NCBI RefSeq assembly: GCF_900104455.1
Contig: NZ_FNHB01000004.1
Coordinates: forward strand, 77,755-141,754
From: Dendrosporobacter quercicolus
GTDB taxonomy: Bacteria; Bacillota; Negativicutes; DSM-1736; Dendrosporobacteraceae
Length of the DNA stretch: 64,000 nucleotides
Direction of reading: 5' to 3'
Shown: positions 26,299 through 35,431 of the stretch, piece by piece
Numbering within the stretch: position 1 is the stretch's first letter
Layout of the letters: each line of letters starts with the position of its first letter
The notes under the pieces: generated by a model
What the model was told of the DNA's origin: nothing
The model's input: the letters and a program-made list of their open reading frames with translations, nothing else
Database searches by the model: none
Made by a program: the position numbers and the translations under genes

Positions 26299-27318
26299 AT
26301 GCATAAGGTTTCGTTCGATCAGTCCAAAAAGTTTGATATTATCTGTGTTGGAAGAATCGCGGTGGATTTTAATCCGGTGGATTTAAATCAGCCGTTGGAA
26401 TCTAGCACCACGTTTAAAAAATATCTGGGCGGCTCTCCGGCCAATATCGCTGTTGGAATGGCCAGACTGGGGAAAAAAGCGGGCTTTATCGGTAAAGTAT
26501 CGAATGATCAGATGGGCAGATTTGTCACCGGTTTTTTTGAGAAGGAAGGGATTGATACTTCTCAGGTTTGTATTGCCGGCGACGGTGAGTTTATTGGGCT
26601 GACTTTTACTGAAATACTAAGTCCTGCGCAAAGCAGTATTTTAATGAACCGGAATTTTGCCGCTGATTTATCTTTAAACCCAACTGAAGTAAGCGAAGAT
26701 TATATCAAAAACAGCAAAATACTGCTGCTTTCCGGAACAGCCCTGGCGGCCAGTCCTTCACGTGAAGCCACGCTGCTGGCACTGGAATATGCCAAAAAAC
26801 ACAATATTAAGGTTGTCTTTGATCTTGATTATCGCAGTTATACCTGGAAATATAAAGAAGAAATAGCCCTTTACTATTCGATCGTTGCCAGAAGAAGCGA
26901 CATCCTCCTGGGATCGCGTGAAGAATTTGATCTGATGGAAAGTACGCTTTTTTCAGCGAAAAATGATGACCGGACTACAGCGGATTACTGGCTGTCCTGC
27001 GGCAATCAAATTGTCGTCATAAAACATGGCAAAGATGGTTCTACCGCTTATACGGCTGACGGCGAGTCTTTTACGATTAAGCCGTTTCCGGTAAAAAGCC
27101 TGAAGGGCTTTGGCGGCGGCGACGGATATGCTTCGGCTTTCATTTGCGGTTTACTGGAAAACTGGGACATCATTGATTGCCTTGAATTTGGCAGCGCGTC
27201 CGCCGCAATGCTGGTTGCCAGTCATGCCTGCTCTGAGGATATGCCGGCGTTTGAGGCTGTACGGGAATTTATCAAAACCAAAAAGGCGGAGTATGGGGAA
27301 ATGATTGCCCGGGGTTAA
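26299..27318 (+). CDS. iolC: 5-dehydro-2-deoxygluconokinase IolC, copy 1
   Basis: The 339-residue PfkB-family kinase matches IolC along its length: FDIICVGRIAVDFNPVD at the start, KKYLGGSPANIAVGMARLG, FTEILSPAQSSILMNR and the ATP/catalytic motif GGGDGYASAF, which keeps the catalytic Asp. It phosphorylates 2-deoxy-5-keto-D-gluconate for the aldolase encoded just upstream. ATG 26299 follows AAAGGTG; GTG 26290 is possible. The substrate-loop residue after LMN is N-F where the second copy has R-R-G, so substrate preference may differ. A decayed paralogue lies at 49059-49640. Confidence 0.9.
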   Translation: MHKVSFDQSKKFDIICVGRIAVDFNPVDLNQPLESSTTFKKYLGGSPANIAVGMARLGKKAGFIGKVSNDQMGRFVTGFFEKEGIDTSQVCIAGDGEFIGLTFTEILSPAQSSILMNRNFAADLSLNPTEVSEDYIKNSKILLLSGTALAASPSREATLLALEYAKKHNIKVVFDLDYRSYTWKYKEEIALYYSIVARRSDILLGSREEFDLMESTLFSAKNDDRTTADYWLSCGNQIVVIKHGKDGSTAYTADGESFTIKPFPVKSLKGFGGGDGYASAFICGLLENWDIIDCLEFGSASAAMLVASHACSEDMPAFEAVREFIKTKKAEYGEMIARG

Positions 27319-27351
27319 GTCTGACGTATTACTAAAAAGGAGAGATCTATT

Positions 27352-28671
27352 ATGCCGTTAGTCATTCTTGCAGCTGGTATTGTTCTTTTGTTTGCGTTAA
27401 TCATCGGATTGAGACTCAATAGTTTCTTATCTCTCATTATTGTTGCTTTGCTTGTTGGTATAGCCGAAGGGTTGCCCCTGGCCAATGTTTTTAATTCAAT
27501 TGAAGCCGGGGTGGGCGGAACGCTGGGCCATTTGGCCCTGGTTATCAGCTTCGGCGCTATGCTGGGCAAGCTGATGGCCGACAGCGGCGGCGCACAAAGG
27601 ATAGCCACCACCTTAATTGATAAATTCGGCCGGCAAAAGGTAAAATGGGCGGTATGTTTGACTGGTTTTATTGTGGGAATTGCCCTGTTCTACGAAGTCG
27701 GTTTTGTTCTTTTGATTCCTTTGGTGTTTACAGTGGCGGTTTCCGCCAAGATTCCTTTGCTTGAAGTGGGAATTCCTATGGCCGCGGCTTTATCGGTAAC
27801 CCATGGCTTTTTACCGCCGCATCCCGGGCCTACGGCAATTGCAGTTATTTTTAATGCCGATATCGGCTTGACTTTGGTTTATGGTATTTTGATTGCGATT
27901 CCCACCGTTATTGTGGCGGGACCGCTTTTATATAATACAATGAAAGACCTTAACCCGGAAGTTCCGGAAGGACTCTATAATCCAACGATTTTTAAAGATG
28001 AGGAAATGCCCAGCTTTGCGAGCAGTGTACTGACCGCACTGGTGCCTGTATTCCTAATGGCGGCTGCATCTATCACCAAACTGACTTTTCCGGCCGATTC
28101 ACCGGTGAATGTATTCTTCGCCTTTGTCGGTCATCCGGATATGGCTTTACTGATCGCCGTTGGGATAGCAATTTTTACGTTTGGCTTAAATCGCGGCAAA
28201 ACTATGGCTGAGGTAATGAAGACCATTGAGCAGTCGGTTCTGGCTATTGCGATGATTTTACTGGTTGTCGGCGGCGGCGGCGCTTTCAAGCAGATTTTGG
28301 TGGATAGCGGCGTCGGCAAGTATATTGCTTCTCTTATGGCCGGCTCCGAATTATCGCCGTTGCTTCTTGCCTGGATCATTGCCTCGGTCATCCGGATGGC
28401 TGTCGGTTCGGCGACAGTCGCTGCTTTGACCACAGGCGGAATTGTCGCTCCGTTAATTCCCCTCACCGGAGTAAGTCCTGAGCTGATGGTTCTTGCCACC
28501 GGGGCCGGTAGTTTGAATTTTGGTCCGCCCAATGATCCCGGATTCTGGATGTTTAAAGAATTTTTCGGATTAACAGTCCGGGAAACGGTTAGATCCTGGT
28601 GCGTAATGGAGGTCATTATCGCTGTGGGAGGCTTGGTCGGGGTACTTGTTATTAACGCAGTTCTATTTTAG
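27352..28671 (+). CDS. GntP-family sugar acid:proton symporter, copy 1
   Basis: The 439-residue membrane protein has 12-14 helices and GntP family signatures such as SFGAMLGKLMADSGGAQRIA, THGFLPPHPGPTAI and LLVVGGGGAFKQILVDSG. Family members import gluconate, idonate, fructuronate or similar aldonates with protons. AAAGGAGAG precedes ATG 27352, 33 bases after iolC, so it belongs to the same operon. Together with the kinase and dehydrogenase downstream it forms a module repeated at 56371-61468. The substrate is presumably a sugar acid. Confidence 0.9.
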   Translation: MPLVILAAGIVLLFALIIGLRLNSFLSLIIVALLVGIAEGLPLANVFNSIEAGVGGTLGHLALVISFGAMLGKLMADSGGAQRIATTLIDKFGRQKVKWAVCLTGFIVGIALFYEVGFVLLIPLVFTVAVSAKIPLLEVGIPMAAALSVTHGFLPPHPGPTAIAVIFNADIGLTLVYGILIAIPTVIVAGPLLYNTMKDLNPEVPEGLYNPTIFKDEEMPSFASSVLTALVPVFLMAAASITKLTFPADSPVNVFFAFVGHPDMALLIAVGIAIFTFGLNRGKTMAEVMKTIEQSVLAIAMILLVVGGGGAFKQILVDSGVGKYIASLMAGSELSPLLLAWIIASVIRMAVGSATVAALTTGGIVAPLIPLTGVSPELMVLATGAGSLNFGPPNDPGFWMFKEFFGLTVRETVRSWCVMEVIIAVGGLVGVLVINAVLF

Positions 28672-28854
28672 CTGAAAACAGCAGGGTATTGTACCCGGCA
28701 AACTGGACTCTGGTGGCAGGGCAGGCTGTCGTGAACGGACATCCGGGCATTTTATGGCAGCCTGCTGCCTTCTGCAGGGCTGAGCGTGTATACTTCTTCG
28801 GCGGCAATCACTGGAGTATCATTTGTTATTATAAGGAAAGGCAGGTTTTTACCT
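28672..28854 (+). other. Spacer between permease and kinase genes
   Basis: These 183 bases hold no gene. In the paralogous operon a zinc dehydrogenase gene occupies this position, so a gene may have been lost here, but I saw no clear remnant. Confidence 0.3.
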
Positions 28855-30366
28855 ATGTCTTATCTAATTGGTCTAGATGTTGGCTCAACAAGCTGCAAAG
28901 CGGTTGCCTGTGATCTTGACGGTCATTTTCTGGCAACATCCAGCCGGCCGACAATAACGGATTATCTGGAAAACGGATGGTCTGAGCTTGATTCGGACAA
29001 GCTGTGGAGCGGCGTTGCTGCTTGCCTGAAGGATGTTGTTGATCAAGTTGGCGCTGACCGGTGCGAAGGTGTGGCGGTTGCCACGATGAACAGCACCGTA
29101 TTGCTTGATGCTGAGGACCGTCCGTTGCATCCGATCATTAGCTGGCTGGATGTTAGAACAGATAAAATTGCCGAGGAATGGAAAAGAACGTTTGGTGCGG
29201 AAAAAATTTATCAGCTTACCGGGATCAATCCAAACTCGGTTGCCGGCATCACTAAAATTCAGTGGATAAAAAATCAATATCCCGAGCTTTTTTCCAAAGC
29301 GCATCGTTGGCTGCAAGTGCAGGATTTTATCAGCTATAAATTAACCGGTGTGGCTAAAGTCAGCTATACCAACGCCTGCCGTACCATGGCCTTTGATTTG
29401 AACAAACGGGAATGGTCGGAGGATATTTTGAAAACAGCCGGAATTGCGCCGGCGTTATTGTCAGAGCCGGTGCGTTCAGGCAGTTTGATTGGCGGCGTCC
29501 AGCCGTCAATAGAAAAACTGACCGGGCTGAGCGCCGGGACCCCTGTGTTTGCAGGTGGGATCGACTATGCCTGCGGCGCATTTGCCACCGGTATTATTGA
29601 TACCGGGCAAATGCTGAATTCCACCGGCACCAGTGAACAGATTATGGTAGTGACCGATCAGCCCCAGACAAATCCGTCCTATATCAACCAAAATTTTACT
29701 TCAGTACTGCATGTGGTAAACGATAAGTATTATATGATGGGCATGATTTTGGCCTCAGGCGGCATATTCGAATGGTTTAAGCGGGAGTTCAAGGGCGGGT
29801 CGTTTGATGAACTGGTGGAAGAGGCAAGCCGGCAGCCGATTGGAGCGAATGGCTGCATGCTGCTGCCGTATTTTGCCGGACGGTATTCTCTGAGCATTGA
29901 CGCCAACGCCAAAGGGGCTTTTACCGGTTTGACGCTGGCGACAAAGCGCGGCGACGTGGTCAGGTCAATGATCGAAGGGCTTTGCTATGAGATGATGGCC
30001 AATTTAAGTGGAATGCAAAGTATTTCCGCTACGAATGTTCATTCTATTTATGCCATTGGCGGGGCCGCCAAAAGTGATTTCTGGCTGCAGATGAAAGCCG
30101 ATGTTACCGGCTTAACCGTGAAAAGCAAATTTGTGCCGGAATCTGCGGCGCTTGGCGCAGCCATGCTGGCCGGACTGGGCGCAGGCGTTTATGCCAGCCC
30201 GACTGATGCCGTCGAGCGTATGAGTCACCAGGAAAAAATATATCAGCCCAATGAACAAAACCATGAGAAATATCAAAAGATATATAAAGCGTTATATCAG
30301 GATTTATATATCGCGTTAAAAGAATTTAATGAAAAACTGGCGGGTGTTCAAAACTGCCTGCGTTAG
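28855..30366 (+). CDS. FGGY-family carbohydrate kinase, copy 1 (YoaC-like)
   Basis: The 503-residue kinase shows the two actin-like domains of the FGGY family: phosphate motif IGLDVGSTSCKA at the start, ISWLDVRT (substrate Asp), GGIDYACGAFATG, GTSEQI and GGAAKSDFWLQMKADV. These enzymes phosphorylate sugars, polyols or sugar acids. Its gene pairing with a 2-hydroxyacid dehydrogenase recalls the YoaC-YoaD pair of Bacillus, whose role is also unsettled. ATG 28855 is chosen because the upstream extension lacks a ribosome site. A paralogue lies at 58915-60420. Substrate unknown; an acid imported by the neighbouring GntP is plausible. Confidence 0.87.
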   Translation: MSYLIGLDVGSTSCKAVACDLDGHFLATSSRPTITDYLENGWSELDSDKLWSGVAACLKDVVDQVGADRCEGVAVATMNSTVLLDAEDRPLHPIISWLDVRTDKIAEEWKRTFGAEKIYQLTGINPNSVAGITKIQWIKNQYPELFSKAHRWLQVQDFISYKLTGVAKVSYTNACRTMAFDLNKREWSEDILKTAGIAPALLSEPVRSGSLIGGVQPSIEKLTGLSAGTPVFAGGIDYACGAFATGIIDTGQMLNSTGTSEQIMVVTDQPQTNPSYINQNFTSVLHVVNDKYYMMGMILASGGIFEWFKREFKGGSFDELVEEASRQPIGANGCMLLPYFAGRYSLSIDANAKGAFTGLTLATKRGDVVRSMIEGLCYEMMANLSGMQSISATNVHSIYAIGGAAKSDFWLQMKADVTGLTVKSKFVPESAALGAAMLAGLGAGVYASPTDAVERMSHQEKIYQPNEQNHEKYQKIYKALYQDLYIALKEFNEKLAGVQNCLR

Positions 30367-30523
30367 TACTGCACCAACCCTGAATGCTGCAGCTACTGAC
30401 AGACGAATTTCCGTAATACTGCGTTGTCGTCAAGGCATACGTCCGGTAGGCCTCATTTCTCCGCTTTGTCTTACGAAAATTTGTCTCGCCATTATTTTGC
30501 AGTTTCAAGATTGGTGCAATACT
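30365..30523. repeat. MITE-like palindromic element, long copy
   Basis: AGTACTGCACCA at 30365-30376 is the inverse of 30512-30523 with one mismatch. Further inside, GACGAATTTCCGTAA and TTACGAAAATTTGTC pair almost completely, so the whole 159 bases form one long imperfect hairpin. The same outer arms occur around a much shorter centre at 40729-40785. It encodes no plausible protein. Confidence 0.55.
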
Positions 30524-30544
30524 AATTTTGTCCGACAAAATTAG
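30522..30544. promoter_or_regulatory. 11-bp palindrome before the dehydrogenase gene
   Basis: CTAATTTTGTC at 30522-30532 and GACAAAATTAG at 30534-30544 are perfect inverse arms around one base, 37 bases before the next start codon. It could be an operator or an RNA hairpin that attenuates the downstream gene. Confidence 0.45.
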
Positions 30545-30580
30545 CAATTTTAACTTATTTATTTACTAGGAGGCGTTATC

Positions 30581-31651
30581 GTGGCAAAAGTATTGGTGGT
30601 TGGAGATCCGTTATTAACTTCAGAGGCTTTAAAGAAAGCTGTTCATTCAACGTTAGGCGAGCATACCGAGGTTGTTTGCGCCGACTGGAAGCCGGCAAGC
30701 GATGAAGAGTTTTGGTATTTACGCAGTATTGTGGAAAAAAATGGCCCGTCCGTTGGAAAGCCGCCGCAAGAGCTGTATGATCTGGCTGCGGATGTGGACT
30801 TGATTATTACCCAGCATACGCCGATCAATGCCCAAATTATTGCCAGGGCGCAAAAATGCTCGGCAATCGGAATTTGCCGGGCGGGTGTGGAAAATATCGA
30901 TGTACAGGCGGCAACCAAGAAGAATATCGCGGTCTTTCATACAATGGGAAGAAACGCCCATGCCGTTTCTGACTATACCATTGGCATGATGCTGTGCGAA
31001 ATGAGAAATATCGCCCGTTCACACGCTGAGTTAAAGCAGGGGAACTGGAAAAAGCAATATGCCAATGCCGGTTTTGTCGGGGATATGTTTGAAAAAACAG
31101 TCGGCTTGGTTGGCTTTGGCTATATTGGGCATGTTGTCGCCAAGAAACTGCAGGGGTTTGATGTGGAAGTTATCGTTTATGATCCGTTTGCCAGTCAGGC
31201 GGTTATTGAAGAAGCCGGCGCTAAGAAAGTGTCGCTGGAGGAGTTATGCAGGCGCGCCGATTTTATCAGTATGCATGCCCGGTTGTCACCCGAAACGCAG
31301 GGTTTACTCGGAGCCGAACAGTTCGCCCTGATGAAACCGACAGCCTATGTGGTTAATACGGCCAGGGCGGGATTAATTGATGAACAGGCCTTGATTGAGG
31401 CGCTGCAAACAAAAAAGATCGGCGGCGCGGCGCTTGACGTTTTTTGGGTTGAGCCTCCGGCGGCGGATCATCCGCTGATGAACTTGGATAATGTCACAAT
31501 TACGCCGCATTTGGCCGGTTCGACCAAAGACGCCTTCAGCCGCACGCCTTACCTGCTGTTGGCGGAAATTAAGCGTACAGTGCTTGAGGGAAATCCAAGA
31601 TGGGTGGTAAACCTAAACGACCTGTCTCTTGATCTTAAGGCTTTGAAATAA
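30581..31651 (+). CDS. D-isomer-specific 2-hydroxyacid dehydrogenase, copy 1 (YoaD-like)
   Basis: The 356-residue NAD(P) enzyme has the Rossmann motif VGFGYIGHVVAKKL and the catalytic triad in order: Arg in NTARAGLIDE, Glu in DVFWVEPP and His in TPHLAGST. It interconverts a 2-hydroxyacid and its 2-keto form. The N-terminal substrate domain carries the unusual ADWKPASDEEFWYLRS segment, shared with the paralogue at 60437-61468. GTG 30581 follows AGGAGG. It closes the first operon with GntP and the FGGY kinase, suggesting a sugar acid substrate. Confidence 0.9.
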   Translation: MAKVLVVGDPLLTSEALKKAVHSTLGEHTEVVCADWKPASDEEFWYLRSIVEKNGPSVGKPPQELYDLAADVDLIITQHTPINAQIIARAQKCSAIGICRAGVENIDVQAATKKNIAVFHTMGRNAHAVSDYTIGMMLCEMRNIARSHAELKQGNWKKQYANAGFVGDMFEKTVGLVGFGYIGHVVAKKLQGFDVEVIVYDPFASQAVIEEAGAKKVSLEELCRRADFISMHARLSPETQGLLGAEQFALMKPTAYVVNTARAGLIDEQALIEALQTKKIGGAALDVFWVEPPAADHPLMNLDNVTITPHLAGSTKDAFSRTPYLLLAEIKRTVLEGNPRWVVNLNDLSLDLKALK

Positions 31652-31682
31652 GCGGCAGGCTGACTTCAGCTTTTTTGCAAGG

Positions 31683-31730
31683 AAAGAGACTTTACAGTAA
31701 CGGCCATTGCCGGCACTATAAAGTCTCTTT
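31683..31730. terminator. Bidirectional terminator between convergent genes
   Basis: AAAGAGACTTTA at 31683-31694 pairs perfectly with 31719-31730. It separates the dehydrogenase gene from the convergent regulator gene. Confidence 0.7.
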
Positions 31731-31753
31731 CTAGCTTTTTATTGCGACAGGCG

Positions 31754-32521
31754 CTATTCATTCTGGCTTCCGGTTAGTAAAACAATCTGGTTTTTCGCAA
31801 AAAAATCAATATATTCCTGAGGAGGCGGACTATCCATGACAATATAATTCATATCCTCAAGCTTGCAGTAAGTCATTAACGATGCAATGTTGATTTTAGT
31901 ATGGTCTACCAGCAGTATTGGGGTGGCGGCAGTTTCCAGCATATATTTCTTAATCTGGTATTCCGCCGGGGAGACATTGGTAACTCCGCTGGTTAAAGAG
32001 ATGCCGGTTGAGCTTAAAAACGTTTTAGCGATATTATAGTTCTTCAGAAAGTTAATTGTGTTAATGCCGACAAAAGAGTTGGCTTCCCGATGCAGCTCGC
32101 CGCCGGTGGAAATTACATTTAGGTTAGGATAGGGCATTGCGGCGATAATAACATGCAAATTGTAGGTGATGATGGTTAAATTTTTTCTGGCGGCAAGATG
32201 GGGAACCATGTGCATTGTTGTCGTTCCGGAATCAATAAAGATAACATCATTATCATCGACTAACCGGCAGGCAAGCTCAGCTGCTATTTTCTTTTCCTGC
32301 TGATTTTTTACTTCCCGCAATTTAAAGGGTTCAGGCGTGGTTTTTTTAGTGCTGACTATACCGCCGTATACTTTTCGGATTAAGCCGCGTTTTTCAAGTT
32401 CTGCAATATCGCGGCGAATTGTATTTTTAGAGACACTGAAAACTTCACATAATTTATCCAGTGAAATGTTTCCAACGTCGTTTAGATAGTTCTCAATTTC
32501 ACTTATACGACGGAACTTCAA
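31754..32521 (-). CDS. iolR: DeoR-family repressor, IolR-like
   Basis: The 255-residue regulator has an N-terminal DeoR helix-turn-helix (LCEVFSVSKNTIRRDIAELEKRGLIRKVYGG) and a C-terminal sugar-phosphate-sensing domain with FIDSGTTT. Segments such as SLDKLCEVFSVSKNT and STGISLTSGVTN are close to Bacillus IolR, whose inducer is the IolC product. The start is TTG, eight bases after a GGAGG on the minus strand. It probably controls the five-half-site array at 25099-25168. Convergent orientation to that operon keeps its own expression separate. Confidence 0.85.
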   Translation of the reverse strand: MKFRRISEIENYLNDVGNISLDKLCEVFSVSKNTIRRDIAELEKRGLIRKVYGGIVSTKKTTPEPFKLREVKNQQEKKIAAELACRLVDDNDVIFIDSGTTTMHMVPHLAARKNLTIITYNLHVIIAAMPYPNLNVISTGGELHREANSFVGINTINFLKNYNIAKTFLSSTGISLTSGVTNVSPAEYQIKKYMLETAATPILLVDHTKINIASLMTYCKLEDMNYIVMDSPPPQEYIDFFAKNQIVLLTGSQNE

Positions 32522-33051
32522 GCGGATACCTCCCTGTATGACGAGATTTGATAACAGCTATTCCCCAGCACCCACCCTGCGGGCCTGGCCTTTGGGCCGC
32601 AAAGGCGCGTCTTTGCCCGGCTTTCCAGCGTGTGAGATCCCGCGTATTTCATCCTGTAATTGGTTGCAAAAACGCTGGTTGTATGAGAAATAAGCTGCAG
32701 TGTCCATTATTATATACAATATATTCCAATAAAACAAGGGGACTTAAAAAATAGCGGCAAAAATATTTCCTAAAATCCCAGGAGACCAGCTGTTAGACTA
32801 TCGCGTCTCAAGCCGCTGTTGCCAAACTTGTTGCCTAATGGCAAAATAAATGGTAAATTTAAAGCAAATAGATAATCAAAACATACTAAGAATATTACCA
32901 TTATAAAAAAAGCATTGCAAGAGGTTTTTTGCTTTTCAGATGTTAGTAGTCCCGCCAAGTCTAAGCTATGGGATGAATTGCACGAGATTTTTCGCCCAGC
33001 AAGGCGAAGGAGCCGCGCATAAGCACTACTTTTAACAGGAGGTTATGTCAA
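32522..33051. other. Gene-free region between iolR and the HAD phosphatase gene
   Basis: I see no coding frame in these 530 bases. The part near iolR must hold its promoter, reading leftward, but no clear boxes stand out. No copy of the TAACCAAAAT half-site is present, so autoregulation of iolR through this site type is not supported. Confidence 0.4.
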
Positions 33052-33867
33052 TTGAATAAGGATTTTACAATGAAACTGGTCGTACTTGATCTTGATGGAA
33101 CTTTGCTGGATGAAAAAAAAGAGATTCCCCCGCAAACCATGCAAACAATCCGTAATGTACAGGAAAAGGGGATTGCTGTGACGCTGGCGTCGTCACGGCC
33201 TCTTTGCTCAATGTTGCCCTATGCCCGTGCGTTGCAGCTTGACTTGCCGTTAATTGCGCACAGCGGCGCTATCATAACCGGAGCCGCCGGAAGCGGCATC
33301 AGGCAAAGACAACCCTTAAACCCGCCCAGCGCCCGGTTGGCGATTGAATTGCTGGAGAAGCATGAGTATTATATTAAGGCTTATTGCGACGACATCCTCT
33401 ATGTTCAGGAAGCAATTGCAGAAACAATCAAGTATTCTCAACTATATGGCGTCCCATACCGGGAGGTAGGAAAAAATAACTTAACAGGCCTGCCGGAAAT
33501 TCCGATTCGACTAATGATGTTCGATAGAGATTCGCGCCGGATTGAACGAATTCCCGAATTATTGGGCGATTTACGGCATGATTTTTCCTTTGCCAATGAT
33601 ACCGAATACGGCCTGGAAATGGTGGATTGTTCAGTGAACAAAGGCAATGCGGTTAAACTGCTGTGCGATGAGCTTGGACTGGAAATGCGTGAGGTGATGG
33701 CAATCGGCAATGAAGGCAATGATGTTGAAATGATTAAGATGGCCGGACTCGGCATTGCGATGGGCAATGCCTGCACCGAACTAAAGCGGGTTGCGGCGGC
33801 TGTAACGAAGTCCAATATTGAGTCCGGCGTGGAATACGCCTTGAAAAAATATATTTTAGAGTGTTAA
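33052..33867 (+). CDS. Cof-type HAD-superfamily phosphatase
   Basis: The 271-residue hydrolase has the HAD catalytic motif I DLDGTLL, motif II ASSR and motif III-IV GNEGNDVEMIKMA with NKGNAVKLL before it, as in the Cof/YidA subgroup acting on sugar phosphates. It may relieve sugar phosphate stress from the surrounding pathway, which is inference. TTG 33052 lies nine bases after AGGAGG at 33037-33042; ATG 33070 is the alternative. An out-of-frame four-codon ATG frame (33045-33059) overlaps the start. Confidence 0.87.
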   Translation: MNKDFTMKLVVLDLDGTLLDEKKEIPPQTMQTIRNVQEKGIAVTLASSRPLCSMLPYARALQLDLPLIAHSGAIITGAAGSGIRQRQPLNPPSARLAIELLEKHEYYIKAYCDDILYVQEAIAETIKYSQLYGVPYREVGKNNLTGLPEIPIRLMMFDRDSRRIERIPELLGDLRHDFSFANDTEYGLEMVDCSVNKGNAVKLLCDELGLEMREVMAIGNEGNDVEMIKMAGLGIAMGNACTELKRVAAAVTKSNIESGVEYALKKYILEC

Positions 33868-33879
33868 ACAGGAATTCAA

Positions 33880-33919
33880 AAGATGGGAACGCTTAAAGCG
33901 CCGCCCATCTTATTTTTTT
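33880..33919 (+). terminator. Terminator of the HAD phosphatase gene
   Basis: AAGATGGG at 33880-33887 pairs with 33904-33911, with an inner CGCTT/AAGCG stem, followed by seven T residues. Confidence 0.8.
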
Positions 33920-34145
33920 GGCAGGATTTGATCGTAAGTACTGCCGGTGCATTTTGCAGAATATTTTAGGGGACATTTGTCCTTGCGGCCGGCCGGATGT
34001 AAGGGCAAAAGCAAAATTCCGAAAGTATTGCAAAAATAATTTCGAAATAGCTGAATTTTCTACTTATTATTGGTCAAGAATTCTATAAGAGAAATGCGGA
34101 AATATTGATATAATGGTCTTGTATAGACAAATCTTCCAGGAATAA

Positions 34146-34316
34146 GGAGGTAGTGTAAAGATAAAGATCTCCCTGGCCTCGCTGCCAGGCGTGTGTGGTT
34201 TTTTGCCTGTGAGTTTGGTGCATCCGGCGCTGCTTGATAAACTAGGCATTAAGAAGGTATTCCCAGCGCCAGATTTGGTTGGTGTGGGAGAGGTTGCCAC
34301 CGGTATTTATCTTTAG
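34146..34316 (+). pseudogene. Orphan coding fragment before the first AraC gene
   Basis: A frame of 56 codons with gene-like composition (KISLASLPGVCGFLPVSLVH onward) runs to TAG 34314. AAGGAGG lies at 34145-34150 but no ATG, GTG or TTG follows at a usable distance. It looks like the remains of a gene of unknown identity. Confidence 0.35.
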
Positions 34317-34329
34317 AGAGGGGTTCCTT

Positions 34330-35226
34330 ATGATACAGTGTTATGCTAAACGGGATTTTGTACCAACTTTTTCTTATGGCTGCATGCCTAAACTGCGTTA
34401 TGTTTCTAAAGTTAGCGCAGCCTATAAATACCCCCGTCTGATGCATGGGCATGATGATGTATTGGAAATTCTGTTTGTACACAGCGGTACAGGCACGTAT
34501 GTTGTTAATTCGGCCAAGTACCCTATTCAACAGGGCGATGCCGTTATTTGTAACAGTAATGTACTTCACGATGAAATTCCTGAATGCAATAACGGGCTCA
34601 GTACCTATTGCTGCGGAATTTCCAACTTACAGCTTGATGGTTTGAAAAAGAACTGCTTAATACCGGATAATGTCCGCCCGGTAGTGTCCTGTCATTCTCA
34701 GCAGCAAAATATCTCATGCCTTATGGATATGCTTCACTGCAAGCTCTCATCAGACCAAAAGGACGAAGAGGAATGCTGCCATTTTTTAATGCTTTCCTTG
34801 CTGACAATTTTGCTTAAGTTAATTAAAGCAAACCCGATTTACATTGATAAAACAAAAAAGGATGACAATATTTTACGCGGCGAGATGATCAAGGCCTATA
34901 TAGATGCCCATTATGACGAAGAACTCAGTTTATCTTACATTAGCCGCGCCTTTAATTTAAATCCTTATTATCTGATTCGTATATTCAAAAAAGTCGTAGG
35001 GTATTCACCCATGCAGTATATTACCCGGCGGCGGATCGGGGAGGCTCAAAAACTGCTGGTTAGTACCGACTATCCTGTGGTTGAAATTGCTCCAATGGTA
35101 GGCTATAACAGCATCAGCCACTTTAACATGATGTTTTTTAAATATATCGGTATTTCTCCCCGTAAATACCGCAATACATACACGATAATGAAAAAAAAGA
35201 GCAACGATTGCCGGACAAAAAAGTAG
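34330..35226 (+). CDS. AraC-family regulator, copy 1
   Basis: The 298-residue protein has an N-terminal cupin-like sensor (HGHDDVLEILFVHSGTGTYV, then PIQQGDAVICNSNVLHDE) and a C-terminal double helix-turn-helix (SLSYISRAFNLNPYYLIRIFKKVVGYSPMQY, RRIGEAQKLLVSTDYPVVEIAPMVGYNSISHF). Such proteins usually activate adjacent sugar genes when bound to their ligand. ATG 34330 follows GAGGGG. iolE-iolB-iolD start 205 bases downstream and are the probable target. A full-length paralogue lies at 41759-42634. Confidence 0.88.
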   Translation: MIQCYAKRDFVPTFSYGCMPKLRYVSKVSAAYKYPRLMHGHDDVLEILFVHSGTGTYVVNSAKYPIQQGDAVICNSNVLHDEIPECNNGLSTYCCGISNLQLDGLKKNCLIPDNVRPVVSCHSQQQNISCLMDMLHCKLSSDQKDEEECCHFLMLSLLTILLKLIKANPIYIDKTKKDDNILRGEMIKAYIDAHYDEELSLSYISRAFNLNPYYLIRIFKKVVGYSPMQYITRRRIGEAQKLLVSTDYPVVEIAPMVGYNSISHFNMMFFKYIGISPRKYRNTYTIMKKKSNDCRTKK

Positions 35227-35237
35227 TACGCCGTTTG

Positions 35238-35279
35238 GCTAAAAGACGGAGCGCTGCAATTTTGCTTTTAGCGTAATTT
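35238..35279 (+). terminator. Terminator of the first AraC gene
   Basis: GCTAAAAG at 35238-35245 pairs with 35265-35272 and is followed by GTAATTTTT. Confidence 0.55.
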
Positions 35280-35431
35280 TTACCAAGCAACTGAGCGAGA
35301 CCGGCTGGAGGAAGGGAATCGCCGCCGCTCTGTCTGGCCGCCTGATCCGTCGTTCGGCTCACTGCAATGGACCAATAGTAAATTTTTGATACAAATATCT
35401 TATATATAAATAGTTAATAAAGGAGAATTTT

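Noticed and set aside
30581-31651. Identity as SerA phosphoglycerate dehydrogenase
   Set aside because: It lacks the C-terminal ACT domain and lies in a sugar-acid operon next to an FGGY kinase.
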